Both the position numbers and the translations under genes were made by a program. A stretch of DNA of 64,000 nucleotides from Chitinophagales bacterium (GTDB lineage: Bacteria; Bacteroidota; Bacteroidia; Chitinophagales; Chitinophagaceae). This document shows positions 17,001 through 26,049 of the stretch, piece after piece. The DNA is taken from NCBI GenBank assembly GCA_015654595.1, contig JAATGQ010000011.1, positions 1 through 64,000 on the forward strand, read 5' to 3'. Every line of letters begins with the position of its first letter. The stretch's first letter is position 1. The notes under the pieces were generated by a model. The model saw only the letters and a program-made list of their open reading frames with translations, was not told the origin of the DNA and searched no databases.

Positions 17001-18032
17001 TTAGACCTTGCGGTGGATGGAGGAGTCGCGGATGATGAGCTCGCTGCGGACGATGATGGTGTCCATGGTGGTTGCAGCGGGTTTTTTTTCCAGTTGGGCG
17101 ATGAGGCTTTGGGCTGCTTTTTCGCCCATTTCTTCTCCGGGGTAGTCGATGGTGGTCAGTTTGGGTTGAACTATTTTGGAGATGGCGTCGTTGTTGAAGC
17201 TGACGATGGCAATGTCTTCCGGAACGCGGAGTCCGCCGTCTTTTATGGCTTGCTGGAAGACTGCGGCAAAGAAATCATTTGTAATAAACACCCCATCCGG
17301 TTTCGTGGGCATGGACAGGATATCCCTGGCGGTCTTCAGCGCGGCTGCTTCGCTCAGGTCATTGACAAAGAGCAGGTTTGCGTCATAGTGAAGGCCATAG
17401 TCGTGCAGGGCTTGTTTATAGCCTTTGAGGCGTCCGGCGTAGACGTTGCGGCTGAGGCTTGCTGTTATATGGGCGATCCGGCGGCAGCCTTGTGCGGCCA
17501 GGTGTGCGGTTGCTTCGAATCCCGCTTTGACGTTGTCGATGATCACTTGTGTGCCGTAGGCGAAGTCTTCGACGCGGTCAAAGAAGACGACGGGAATCCC
17601 TTTTTGTACAAAGGGTTCGAAGTGTCCCATGTCGGTGGTGTCGAAGGCGAGGGAGGCGATGAGGCCGTCTACGCGCTGGTGGAAGAGGTTGTGTACGTTG
17701 GCCGCTTCCTTGCGATAGGTTTCGGAGGAGTGGGCGATGATGAGATGGTAGCCGGCTTCGGTGGCTACTTTTTCAATACCGGCGAGGACGCTGCTGATGA
17801 ACTGGCTTTTCAGTTCATGGACGATGATGCCGATGGTATTGGTCTTTTGTTTGCGCAGGTTGCTGGCGAAGCTGTTGGAGCGGTAGCCCATTTCCCGGGC
17901 GGTGTCGTTTATCCGTTGGCGGGTCTTTATGTTGATAGCCGGGTGATCTTTTAGTCCTCTACTAACCGTGGCGGGGGACAGCCCCAGAACTTCTGCAATA
18001 TCGTATATGGTGATTTCCTTTTTGTCCGTCAT
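17001..18032 (-). CDS. LacI-family repressor of the xylose genes
   Basis: 343 aa from ATG 18032. An upstream in-frame start (18113) would add 27 residues without family similarity and is unlikely. The HTH is ITIYDIAEVLGLSPATVSRG, then the hinge helix near NSFASNLRKQKTNTIG. A periplasmic-binding-like ligand domain follows: DGVFITNDFFAAVFQQAI and a C-terminal LTTIDYPGEEMGEKAAQ. It diverges from xylB, with a LacI-type palindrome between them. The likely role is a xylose- or xylulose-responsive repressor of xylB-xylA-symporter and of itself. The effector is inferred. Confidence 0.93.
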   Translation of the reverse strand: MTDKKEITIYDIAEVLGLSPATVSRGLKDHPAINIKTRQRINDTAREMGYRSNSFASNLRKQKTNTIGIIVHELKSQFISSVLAGIEKVATEAGYHLIIAHSSETYRKEAANVHNLFHQRVDGLIASLAFDTTDMGHFEPFVQKGIPVVFFDRVEDFAYGTQVIIDNVKAGFEATAHLAAQGCRRIAHITASLSRNVYAGRLKGYKQALHDYGLHYDANLLFVNDLSEAAALKTARDILSMPTKPDGVFITNDFFAAVFQQAIKDGGLRVPEDIAIVSFNNDAISKIVQPKLTTIDYPGEEMGEKAAQSLIAQLEKKPAATTMDTIIVRSELIIRDSSIHRKV

Positions 18033-18090
18033 GATTCTAAAGTCGTCAATTGTCTTTGGATAACCTAAAAAATGTGCTTTTAAAAAAACA

Positions 18091-18108
18091 ATTGCAACCG
18101 ATTGCAAT
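18091..18108. promoter_or_regulatory. LacI-type operator in the xyl divergon
   Basis: ATTGCAACCGATTGCAAT has 7-bp inverted arms around a central CG, the typical LacI/GalR operator form. It lies 59 nt upstream of the repressor ATG and 152 nt upstream of the xylB ATG. A half-site-like GGTTGCAAAGCC follows at about 18162. Confidence 0.8.
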
Positions 18109-18259
18109 ATCAAAAAAGCATCTTATATTTATCCCCGGATAGCGCCATATGAATGCGTCGTCGGTTGCAAAGCCGTCGGGGTGGTTTGGATGGACTGCTT
18201 GTCTGGCAACGCAAAATCAGGACTTGGATTCGAGTCCCGGCGGGATCAAACAAAACATC

Positions 18260-19744
18260 ATGTTATTATTAGGCATTGACCTTGGAACGTCTTCGATAAA
18301 AGTAGCAGTCACCGATTCTGCTACGCATAAAGTACTTGCTACAGCGCAGTTTCCCGATACAGAAGCCACAATTATAAGTCGTCAGCCTGGCTGGGCGGAG
18401 CAGTCCCCGGACCTCTGGTGGGATTATGTCCGGCAGGCGATCCTTCGTGCGCATGCCAGCGGTGCGTATGATCCTGCCGATATCGGCGCGATTGGTATTG
18501 CCTATCAGATGCATGGGCTGGTGTTGGTGGACAGGGGCCAGAAGGTTTTGAGGGATAGTATTATCTGGTGTGACAGTCGGGCGGTGCCTTATGGGGATAG
18601 GGCTTTCGCGGCGATTGGCCAGCGGCGCAGCCTGGACCGGCTGCTGAATTCTCCCGGCAATTTTACCGCGGCAAAGCTGGCCTGGGTAAAGGAGAATGAG
18701 CCGGCGGTTTATGCCCGGATCGACAAGATCCTGTTACCGGGAGATTTTATCGCTTTGCGGTTGACGGGTGAAGCGACGACGCATATCTCTGCCTTATCGG
18801 AGGGGATCTTTTGGGATTTTGCGTCGAATAGTTTGTCGGAGGATGTGTTCCACTTTTTTGGTTTTGACAAAGCATTGATACCGGAGATCCGGCCTTTGTT
18901 TTCGCGTCATGGCGGGGTGAAGACCGATGTGGCTGCGCCTCTTGGGCTTAAGGCTGGCATACCGGTCAGTTATAAGGCGGGGGATCAGCCGAACAACGCG
19001 CTTTCTTTGAATGTGCTGGAGCCGGGTGAGGTGGCTGCGACGGCTGGTACTTCGGGGGTGATCTATGTGGTGAGCGATAAGGCTACCTATGATCCCCAGT
19101 CGAGGGTTAACAGTTTTGCGCACGTGAATTACACGCCGGAGAGTACGCGGGTTGGAGTGTTGCTTTGTATCAATGGAACGGGTATACTTAACCGATGGAT
19201 AAGGGATTTGACAGGGGGCCCGGGGGGGTGGGATTATGCGAGGCTGAACGCCGCGGCGGCGGCTATTGCTGCGGGGAGTGCGGGTTTGAAGATACTGCCT
19301 TTTGGCAATGGTGCGGAGCGCATTTTTCACAATCGTATTATTGGCGCGCAGTTGCTGGATGTCGACCTCAACGTTCATGGGGCGGCGCATATTTATCGGG
19401 CGGGGCAGGAAGGGATTGCTTTTTCTTTCCGCTATGGGTTGGATATCATGCGCGAGAATGGGATGCAGCCTTCCGTTATCCGTGCGGGTAAGGCCAACAT
19501 GTTCCTGAGTTCCGTTTTTACGGAGGCGTTTGTCAATGCAACGAATGTCCCTGTCGAATTGTATAACAGCGATGGCAGCGTTGGCGCTTCGCTTGGGGCT
19601 GGTATTGGAGCGGGCGCCTTTGCCAGTGCAAAGGAGGCGTTTGCCGGGTTGAAGCCTTTGCAGCTGGTGGAGCCGAGGGATGCAACGGTTTATGAAGGGT
19701 TGTACCAGGAATGGAGGGAGAAGCTGGACAAGTTTCTGAAATAG
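18260..19744 (+). CDS. xylB: Xylulokinase (FGGY family)
   Basis: Phosphorylates D-xylulose to xylulose 5-phosphate. I place the start at ATG 18260, giving MLLLGIDLGTSSIKVAVTD, because the FGGY motif normally sits at the very N-terminus. An in-frame ATG at 18149 would add 37 unrelated residues and would start inside the leader. The 494-aa length fits XylB. Further support comes from YQMHGLVLVD, IWCDSRA, the catalytic-Asp region YKAGDQPNNAL, and ATAGTSGVIYVV. It is the first gene of xylB-xylA-symporter, divergent from the LacI-type repressor. Confidence 0.95.
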   Translation: MLLLGIDLGTSSIKVAVTDSATHKVLATAQFPDTEATIISRQPGWAEQSPDLWWDYVRQAILRAHASGAYDPADIGAIGIAYQMHGLVLVDRGQKVLRDSIIWCDSRAVPYGDRAFAAIGQRRSLDRLLNSPGNFTAAKLAWVKENEPAVYARIDKILLPGDFIALRLTGEATTHISALSEGIFWDFASNSLSEDVFHFFGFDKALIPEIRPLFSRHGGVKTDVAAPLGLKAGIPVSYKAGDQPNNALSLNVLEPGEVAATAGTSGVIYVVSDKATYDPQSRVNSFAHVNYTPESTRVGVLLCINGTGILNRWIRDLTGGPGGWDYARLNAAAAAIAAGSAGLKILPFGNGAERIFHNRIIGAQLLDVDLNVHGAAHIYRAGQEGIAFSFRYGLDIMRENGMQPSVIRAGKANMFLSSVFTEAFVNATNVPVELYNSDGSVGASLGAGIGAGAFASAKEAFAGLKPLQLVEPRDATVYEGLYQEWREKLDKFLK

Positions 19745-19876
19745 GGCACGGCGGATGGGAGTGGGGCCACGGCGTTACGTAGAAGTGCAGGGGATGGCCA
19801 ATTGGTGAGTCGGGTTGGGTTGGAGTTAGTCGAGGCGGGCGTTGATTAATTCTTATAAAATATAAACATATACGTT

Positions 19877-21205
19877 ATGGCAGTCATCACAGGTCAAAAA
19901 GAATTCTTTAAAGGAATAGGGCAGATAAAATACGAAGGTCCAAAGACGGATAATCCGCTGGCTTATCGCTGGTATGATGCGAACAAGGTTGTTGCGGGCA
20001 AGACAATGAAAGATCATCTGCGGTTTGCGGTGGCTTACTGGCATTCCTTTGTCGGTAATGGCGCTGATCCTTTTGGCGAGCCTACGCACCTGTATCCCTG
20101 GAATGAGAAAAGTGATCCGGCGGGAAGGGCAAAGGATAAGATGGATGCAGCCTTTGAATTTATCACGAAGCTTGATCTGCCCTATTATTGTTTTCACGAC
20201 GTAGACGTCGTGGATTATAGCAATGATGTTGCCGGCAATGAAAAGCTTTTGCAGACGCTGGTGGAGTATGCAAAAGAAAAGCAGAAGGGCAGCGGTGTTA
20301 AGTTGTTGTGGGGGACGGCCAATCTCTTTTCTCATCGTCGTTATATGAATGGCGCTGCTACCAATCCCGATTTTCATGTGTTGGCGCATGCAGGCGCGCA
20401 GGTTAAGGCGGCTCTTGATGCGACGATTGCGCTTGGCGGCGAGAACTATGTATTCTGGGGTGGAAGAGAAGGGTATATGAGTCTGCTCAATACGAATATG
20501 AAGAGGGAGCAGGAGCATCTCGCGCGGTTCTTACATACGGCAAAAGATTATGCCCGCAAGCAAGGGTTTAAGGGAACTTTCTTTATCGAGCCCAAGCCCT
20601 GTGAGCCAACCAAACATCAATACGATTATGATGCGGCAACGGTTATCGGTTTTCTGCGTCAGTATGATCTGCTGAAGGATTTCAAACTGAACCTGGAGGT
20701 TAACCATGCTACGCTGGCTGGTCATACCTTTACGCATGAGCTGCAGGTGGCGGTCGATGCGGGTATGCTGGGTTCGATGGATGCCAACCGCGGCGATTAT
20801 CAAAATGGCTGGGATACCGATCAATTCCCTACTAACCTGAATGAGTTGGTCGAGACGATGCTGATCGTGCTCGAGGGCGGTGGTTTTCAGGGCGGCGGTA
20901 TTAATTTCGATGCTAAGCGCCGGCGGAATTCGACCGATGATGCCGATCTGTTCCATGCGCATATCGGCGGGGTGGATAACTTTGCCCGCGCTTTGGTTGT
21001 GGCGGATGCTATTCTTCAAAACGGAGAGTATGCAAAGATCCGTGCTGACCGCTATGCTTCTTATGATAGCGGCGAAGGGGCGGCTTTTGAGAAGGGAGAA
21101 CTGAGTCTGGAGCAGCTGCGGGATTATGCGGCTTCACATGGTGAACCGAAGGTGATCAGCGGGCGCCAGGAGTACCTGGAAAACCTGATCAACCGGTTTA
21201 TCTAG
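19877..21205 (+). CDS. xylA: Xylose isomerase
   Basis: Converts D-xylose to D-xylulose with two divalent metals. The 442-aa length is that of group II XylA. Signatures include YYCFHDVDV (catalytic His-Asp), [49 protein letters not shown] and [12 protein letters not shown] 19877 follows an AT-rich leader. It lies 132 nt after xylB and is followed by a tandem repeat and a strong hairpin before the symporter. Confidence 0.98.
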   Translation: MAVITGQKEFFKGIGQIKYEGPKTDNPLAYRWYDANKVVAGKTMKDHLRFAVAYWHSFVGNGADPFGEPTHLYPWNEKSDPAGRAKDKMDAAFEFITKLDLPYYCFHDVDVVDYSNDVAGNEKLLQTLVEYAKEKQKGSGVKLLWGTANLFSHRRYMNGAATNPDFHVLAHAGAQVKAALDATIALGGENYVFWGGREGYMSLLNTNMKREQEHLARFLHTAKDYARKQGFKGTFFIEPKPCEPTKHQYDYDAATVIGFLRQYDLLKDFKLNLEVNHATLAGHTFTHELQVAVDAGMLGSMDANRGDYQNGWDTDQFPTNLNELVETMLIVLEGGGFQGGGINFDAKRRRNSTDDADLFHAHIGGVDNFARALVVADAILQNGEYAKIRADRYASYDSGEGAAFEKGELSLEQLRDYAASHGEPKVISGRQEYLENLINRFI

Positions 21206-21212
21206 GCGTGGG

Positions 21213-21342
21213 TGACGGCGGAAGTTGTTTGCCTGGTGAGGTGTGTCCTCGCTGAATGATGCGCGGGATGTTTTCCCGGCGAGGCGTGTCCGTATCGAGT
21301 GACGCCGAGGGTTGTTTCCCGGTGAAGCGTGTCGCCGGCGAG
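21213..21342. repeat. Three 43-44-bp tandem repeats after xylA
   Basis: Units 21213-21256, 21257-21299 and 21300-21342 each start TGAyGC/TGACGG, contain GTTGTTT or ATGTTTT followed by CCCGG-like bases, and carry GTGwrGyGTGTC near the end. The second and third are the closest pair. They lie in the noncoding spacer just after the xylA stop. Confidence 0.75.
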
Positions 21343-21386
21343 GGCTGAGCCTGTGTTGGACAGGGTGCTTTTTTAACTGTATAAAT

Positions 21387-21419
21387 GACAATTGGCCGAT
21401 GATAAATCGGCCAATTGTC
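21387..21419 (+). terminator. Intrinsic terminator after xylA
   Basis: GACAATTGGCCGAT (21387-21400) pairs perfectly with ATCGGCCAATTGTC (21406-21419) around GATAA, followed by TTATTTT. A smaller hairpin (TTTTAGCC/GGCTAAAA, 21423-21453) follows just before the symporter gene. Confidence 0.85.
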
Positions 21420-21470
21420 TTATTTTAGCCCTTCGGCTGGTCGCCGGCTAAAAACAACCATCGCTACCAT

Positions 21471-23162
21471 ATGCAAATGTTACAATCCCTGGACTACGTC
21501 GTCTTTTTTATTTACTTTCTCATAGTCGCATTTTATGGCTGGTGGATCTACAACCGCAAAAAAACAGCCCAAACCAGTTCCAAAGACTATTTTCTCGCTG
21601 AAGGATCGCTGACCTGGTGGGCAATCGGGGCTTCGCTGATCGCGTCGAATATTTCTGCGGAGCAGATGATCGGTATGAGCGGATCGGGTTTTAAGCTGGG
21701 GCTGGCGATTTCGACCTACGAATGGATGGCTGCCCTGACCCTGGTCATTGTGGCGATATTTTTTATACCTGTATATCTGAAGAATAAGATCTATACCATG
21801 CCTCAGTTCCTGAGTCAGCGGTATAATGACAAGGTGGCTATGATCATGGCCATTTTTTGGCTGGCCCTGTATATTGTGGTCAACCTGATGTCGATTCTTT
21901 ATTTAGGAGCGCTTGCGGTGAGCAGTATCTCCGGGATGAACATCTATTCCTGTATTTTCCTGTTGGCTGGCTTCTCTGTCATTATTACGCTGGGCGGGAT
22001 GAAGGTTATCGGGTATACGGATGTTATCCAGGTATTCTTCCTGATCCTGGGTGGCTTGGTAGCGACCTGGATCGCGCTGCACCTGGTGGCTGAAAAGTCT
22101 GGTCAGCATGGGTTGCTGGCGGGGTTCAATATCATGACGACGGAGGCGAACGATCACTTTCATATGATCTTTAAGAAAGATTCACCGAACTATGTCAGTC
22201 TGCCTGGTTTGTCGGTGTTGATCGGCGGGATGTGGATCGTCAACCTGAATTACTGGGGCTGTAACCAGTATATCACGCAGCGGGCGCTGGGCGCTTCTTT
22301 GCCGACGGCGCGCGGCGGTTTGTTGTATGCCGCTTTCTTAAAGCTGCTGATGCCGGTGATCGTTGTATTGCCTGGCATCGGGGCTTATGTACTTTATCAG
22401 AAGGGTATGTTCCATACGACGATGCTCAGCCATGCCGGCGCGGTCGACGTGAACAAGGCTTATCCGAACCTGATGACGCTGTTGCCGGAAGGTTTCAAGG
22501 GGCTTGCGTTTGCGGCCTTGACGGCGGCGATCGTCGCTTCTCTTGCCGGTAAGGCCAATAGTATCGCGACCATTTTTACGCTTGACATTTATAAGAAGGC
22601 CATCAATCCCAATGCGGATGAGAAGAAGCTGGTTGTAACCGGGAAGATCACGGTTGTCGTATCGATGCTGCTGGCGATCCTGATGTCGCTGGCTATCGGT
22701 GAAAAGCTCATGGGTGAAGGCAAGCAGGGTTTTACCTATATACAGGAGTATACGGGGTTTGTGTCGCCGGGGATCTTTGCGATGTTCCTGCTTGGGTTCT
22801 TCTGGAAGCGGACGACGTCGAATGCGGCCTTGTTTGCAACGATCGGCGGTTTCGTTCTCTCTTGTATCCTGAAATTCCTGCCGATGTGGGTAAACCTGAG
22901 CTGGCTGACTCCTTATGGTTTCTATCAGCCCAATCCGGACAACGGCGGTAAGTTCGAGATCCCCTTCCTGGATAGAATGAGCATGGTTTTCGTGTTCTGT
23001 ATTGCGGGTATGGCGGTCATCAACTTTGTCGAGAACAAGAGAGGCGTCAAGACGAAGGGGCTGGAAGTGGATTCGAGTATGTTCAAGGTGTCGAAGTCCT
23101 TTGCGATCGGGTCGCTGATCATTTGTGGATTGTTGTTGACGCTGTATACGATCTACTGGTAA
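21471..23162 (+). CDS. Sodium/sugar symporter (SSS family)
   Basis: A 563-aa inner-membrane protein with about 14 hydrophobic segments. The N-terminus (LDYVVFFIYFLIVAFYGWWI) and the motif FLAEGSLTWWAIGASLIAS then NISAEQMIGMSG are SGLT-type. The region GGMWIVNLNYWGCNQYITQR is the conserved SSS sugar-transporter core. Its position after xylB-xylA suggests Na+-coupled D-xylose uptake, as does the paralogue in the arabinose operon. The hairpins upstream suggest partial termination or a separate promoter, and hence lower expression than xylA. Confidence 0.93.
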   Translation: MQMLQSLDYVVFFIYFLIVAFYGWWIYNRKKTAQTSSKDYFLAEGSLTWWAIGASLIASNISAEQMIGMSGSGFKLGLAISTYEWMAALTLVIVAIFFIPVYLKNKIYTMPQFLSQRYNDKVAMIMAIFWLALYIVVNLMSILYLGALAVSSISGMNIYSCIFLLAGFSVIITLGGMKVIGYTDVIQVFFLILGGLVATWIALHLVAEKSGQHGLLAGFNIMTTEANDHFHMIFKKDSPNYVSLPGLSVLIGGMWIVNLNYWGCNQYITQRALGASLPTARGGLLYAAFLKLLMPVIVVLPGIGAYVLYQKGMFHTTMLSHAGAVDVNKAYPNLMTLLPEGFKGLAFAALTAAIVASLAGKANSIATIFTLDIYKKAINPNADEKKLVVTGKITVVVSMLLAILMSLAIGEKLMGEGKQGFTYIQEYTGFVSPGIFAMFLLGFFWKRTTSNAALFATIGGFVLSCILKFLPMWVNLSWLTPYGFYQPNPDNGGKFEIPFLDRMSMVFVFCIAGMAVINFVENKRGVKTKGLEVDSSMFKVSKSFAIGSLIICGLLLTLYTIYW

Positions 23163-23203
23163 GATTCATTTGGCTGAGCGTTTGTTCGGCAGTGCATAAT
23201 AAA

Positions 23204-23230
23204 AAAGGGCGGCTAGATAGCCGCCTTTTG
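23204..23230. terminator. Bidirectional terminator
   Basis: AAAAGGGCGGCTA and TAGCCGCCTTTT pair around GA with one bulged G. Flanking A- and T-runs serve both the symporter (+) and the convergent M13 peptidase gene (-). Confidence 0.85.
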
Positions 23231-23243
23231 TGTTTGTTTTGGT

Positions 23244-25295
23244 TTACCAAATGTTGACACGAAGACTGTCCGGCCGATACATTTTATCGCCGCTTTTAAC
23301 TTGAAAGGCCTGATAAAATTCAGGTATATTGACTACGGGGCCATTGACCCTTTCTTTTGCAGGTGCGTGAACGTCTGTCATCAGCTGGGATGCAAGCGCC
23401 TCTTTTCTTTCCGTATACATCCATCCGTAGGCATAGCCCAGGAAGTAGCGTTGCAGCGGGGTAAGACCGCCTATCTTTTCTCCTTTGGCGTAGGAGTCTG
23501 TTTTTTTGAAAGCGTCGAGGCCCAGCAGCAGGCCGCCAAGGTCGGCGATATTTTCGCCCTGGGTGGCGTCACCTTTAACGTGCAGGGTGTCGACGGGGTT
23601 GAACTCATCGAACTGACGGATGATATAAGAAGCGCGGCGTTTGAACTGTGTTTCGTCAGCGGGCTGCCACCAGTCGCGGAGGTTGCCTTTTTCATCGTAT
23701 TGACGGCCTTCATCGTCGAAGCCATGGGTGATCTCGTGGCCGATGGTCGAGGCGGCTGCATAACCGTAAACGAAGGCGTCGTCCAGCTGTTGGTCTTTCA
23801 TACCGGGAACGGCAAATATTCCGGCGGGCAGAACGATCTCGTTGTTGCTTGGGTTATAGTAAGCGTTATAGGTTTGTGGAGACATATCCCATTCGGTGCG
23901 GTCGACGGGATGTCCCAGCTTTTTGATATAGTAGTGTCTCCACCAGGCAGCGGCTTTTTCCATGTTGAGGACAAAGGGACCGCGGTCGATATCCAGCGAG
24001 CTGAAGTCTTTCCAGTGGTCGGGGTAGCCTACTTTTTTTGTGATGGAAGCCAGTTTGGTGAGCGCTTTTTGTTTGGTGGAGTCGCTCATCCAGGTCAGTT
24101 TTTGTATCCGGTCGCGATAGGCGGAACGGATGTTCTCTACCATGTCGCTATAGCGTTTCTTGGCGGCTTCGGGAAAGTATTCTTTTACGAAGAGTTGTCC
24201 GAGGGCTTCGCCCATGGCCCGCTCCTCAGCGTCCAGGACCCTCTTCCAGCGGGGTCTTGGGGCTTTTGCGCCGCTAAGTGCGCGACGGAAAGCAAAGTAG
24301 TTATTAAAGGTTACCGAGTCAAGGTAGGGAGCTGCCGACTGGACGAGGTGGGCAGAAAGATAGTCTTTCCAGATGTCGACCGGCGTGGATCCGATCAGTT
24401 TGTTCAGGGCCGTAAAAAATTCCGGCTGGCCGACGACGACGCTGTCCTGCCGGGGTACTCCCGTTTGTTCGAACCATTTTGACCAGGATATAGCAGGGGA
24501 CAGGCTCTGTACGGCCGGTAGCGAAAGCCGGTGGTAGTTCTTGATCGGGTCGCGCAGCTCAGCCAGCTTACGGGAGGCGCCTGCCAGTTGTTTTTCGACC
24601 ATGAAAACCCCATTGGCCTTTTTGGCCGCCGTGGCGTCATTGCTGCCTAGTTGCTTGAAAGTCAATTTCAGCCATTCTATATAAGCGGTTCTGACGGTAG
24701 AAGATTTGGGGTCGGAGTTGAAGTAATAATCCCGGTTGGGCATGCCCAGTCCGCCTTGCCAAAGTTCTATGACCATTTCGTTGCTGTTCTTCGCATCCTG
24801 GTCGATCCGGTCGGAGAACAGGGCATTGACGTTTTTGTCGTGGAGGCTGGCGGTGACCTGCAGCAGTTGTTCCGGGTTATGGATCGCTGCGATGCTGGAC
24901 AGGTCGGGCTGAAGGGGGCTTAGTCCGGCGTGCTCGATGGCTATGGAGTCCATGCCGCTGGCCCAGAGGTCGCCTATTTTTTTGGCTACGCTGCCTGCGC
25001 TGTCCAGGTGGCCGGCGGCAGCTTTTTCGCTGATGGTCTTCAGACGGAGGTAAATGTCTTCCTGGACGAGCTGTCCGATGCCCCAGACGCTTTCTTCGTC
25101 GGGGATATGATTATTCTTTATCCAGCCGCCATTGGCGTAGTCAAAGAAGTCGTCAGCGGGATTGATCGAGGTATCCAGATTTTGCGCCAGGAAGTCTGGC
25201 GGGGGAGGGGGTTTTATCTCATTGTGACAAGCGCCAAGCGCAAGCAGCATAGCTGTTCCAACAAAGTTGAATCTTGATTTCATGCGTTGTTTCAT
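23244..25295 (-). CDS. M13-family (neprilysin/PepO-like) zinc metallopeptidase lipoprotein
   Basis: 683 aa. A lipoprotein signal ends in LALGAC (Cys23), followed by a Pro-rich linker and the M13 opening DDFFDYANGGWIKNNHIPD. The zinc site is clear: His520-Glu521-xx-His524 in GHEITHGFDDEG, the distal Glu in ENIADLGG, and the upstream substrate-binding block NAYYNPSNNEIVLPAG. Members cleave small peptides in the periplasm or at the surface. It stands alone, convergent with the xyl operon across a shared terminator. An internal ATG at codon 5 could be the true start. Confidence 0.95.
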   Translation of the reverse strand: MKQRMKSRFNFVGTAMLLALGACHNEIKPPPPPDFLAQNLDTSINPADDFFDYANGGWIKNNHIPDEESVWGIGQLVQEDIYLRLKTISEKAAAGHLDSAGSVAKKIGDLWASGMDSIAIEHAGLSPLQPDLSSIAAIHNPEQLLQVTASLHDKNVNALFSDRIDQDAKNSNEMVIELWQGGLGMPNRDYYFNSDPKSSTVRTAYIEWLKLTFKQLGSNDATAAKKANGVFMVEKQLAGASRKLAELRDPIKNYHRLSLPAVQSLSPAISWSKWFEQTGVPRQDSVVVGQPEFFTALNKLIGSTPVDIWKDYLSAHLVQSAAPYLDSVTFNNYFAFRRALSGAKAPRPRWKRVLDAEERAMGEALGQLFVKEYFPEAAKKRYSDMVENIRSAYRDRIQKLTWMSDSTKQKALTKLASITKKVGYPDHWKDFSSLDIDRGPFVLNMEKAAAWWRHYYIKKLGHPVDRTEWDMSPQTYNAYYNPSNNEIVLPAGIFAVPGMKDQQLDDAFVYGYAAASTIGHEITHGFDDEGRQYDEKGNLRDWWQPADETQFKRRASYIIRQFDEFNPVDTLHVKGDATQGENIADLGGLLLGLDAFKKTDSYAKGEKIGGLTPLQRYFLGYAYGWMYTERKEALASQLMTDVHAPAKERVNGPVVNIPEFYQAFQVKSGDKMYRPDSLRVNIW

Positions 25296-25555
25296 ACGAT
25301 AAGTCTAGGCAAATATTTGCAGTCCAAAAGAGGTTTTGGCTAAAATATGATCAACGGGGTTTTAGCAAGATAAAAGGAAAGCTATGCTAAGGAACCTGGG
25401 TATATTTTATTTACAACAGTCTTTTTTACGCACGAAAATGGCTTTAAAAGCCCGCCAGAAAAAGTTACCAATTGTTTTTGCTGTACTCATGATCTTCCGC
25501 CTCGGTGACATTTATGTTAATCGGGTGTTAATGGTTTCGAAACACCCTTAAAAAG

Positions 25556-25816
25556 CTACTTTCTCGCATGGGTGGAGATGTATTCGATAACCGATCCGAC
25601 GGTGGTCAGCTTTTCGGCGTCCTCGTCTGTGATCTTGATATTGAATTCCTTTTCCATTGCCATAAAGGTCTCGAGCACGTCGAGAGAATCGAGTCCCAGA
25701 TCGTCGGAGAAACGGGCTGTATCTACCAGTGACGCGGTGTCTACGCCCAGTTTTTCATGAAGGATTGTTTTTACCCGATTGGCAATATCTGTCTTCCTAT
25801 CCACAACAGTGTTCAT
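25556..25816 (-). CDS. Acyl carrier protein, free-standing
   Basis: An 86-aa ACP from ATG 25816. A TTG two codons upstream is in frame but less likely. Helix-II motif DDLGLDSLDVLETFMAMEKE has the phosphopantetheine Ser44. The protein is acidic with the usual four-helix spacing (VKTILHEKLGVD, then ITDEDAEKLTTVGSVIEYI). No fabF, fabD or other acyl enzyme is next to it, unlike the usual acpP-fabF pair. It could be a second, specialised ACP. Whether it serves the lipid-synthase operon 23 kb away is unknown. Confidence 0.92.
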   Translation of the reverse strand: MNTVVDRKTDIANRVKTILHEKLGVDTASLVDTARFSDDLGLDSLDVLETFMAMEKEFNIKITDEDAEKLTTVGSVIEYISTHARK

Positions 25817-26049
25817 AATCAAAAGTTTTGAGAAGTTTTATCAAATGATCACTGGCAAGAATCGCATCGGTAGTTACCAGCAAATATAGTAATGACAAAA
25901 CGTTCTTCAAATAGTACAAAAGATAGAGGGTTTTGTTGATTGTTTCGCTGCAGCGGAAGGGGGCGTTTACATTTAATTAACAATATTGCCCCACTTCTTT
26001 CCCGGCCGCGATCAAAGCCTTATTTTCGTGCCCTTTTACGAGCAAAGAA

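Noticed and set aside
18149-18252. tRNA-like sequence (GGATTCGAGTCCC followed by GGCGGGATCA) in the xylB leader
   Set aside because: The T-arm does not pair canonically, and no acceptor stem or anticodon arm of correct spacing could be built. It is better read as a leader hairpin.
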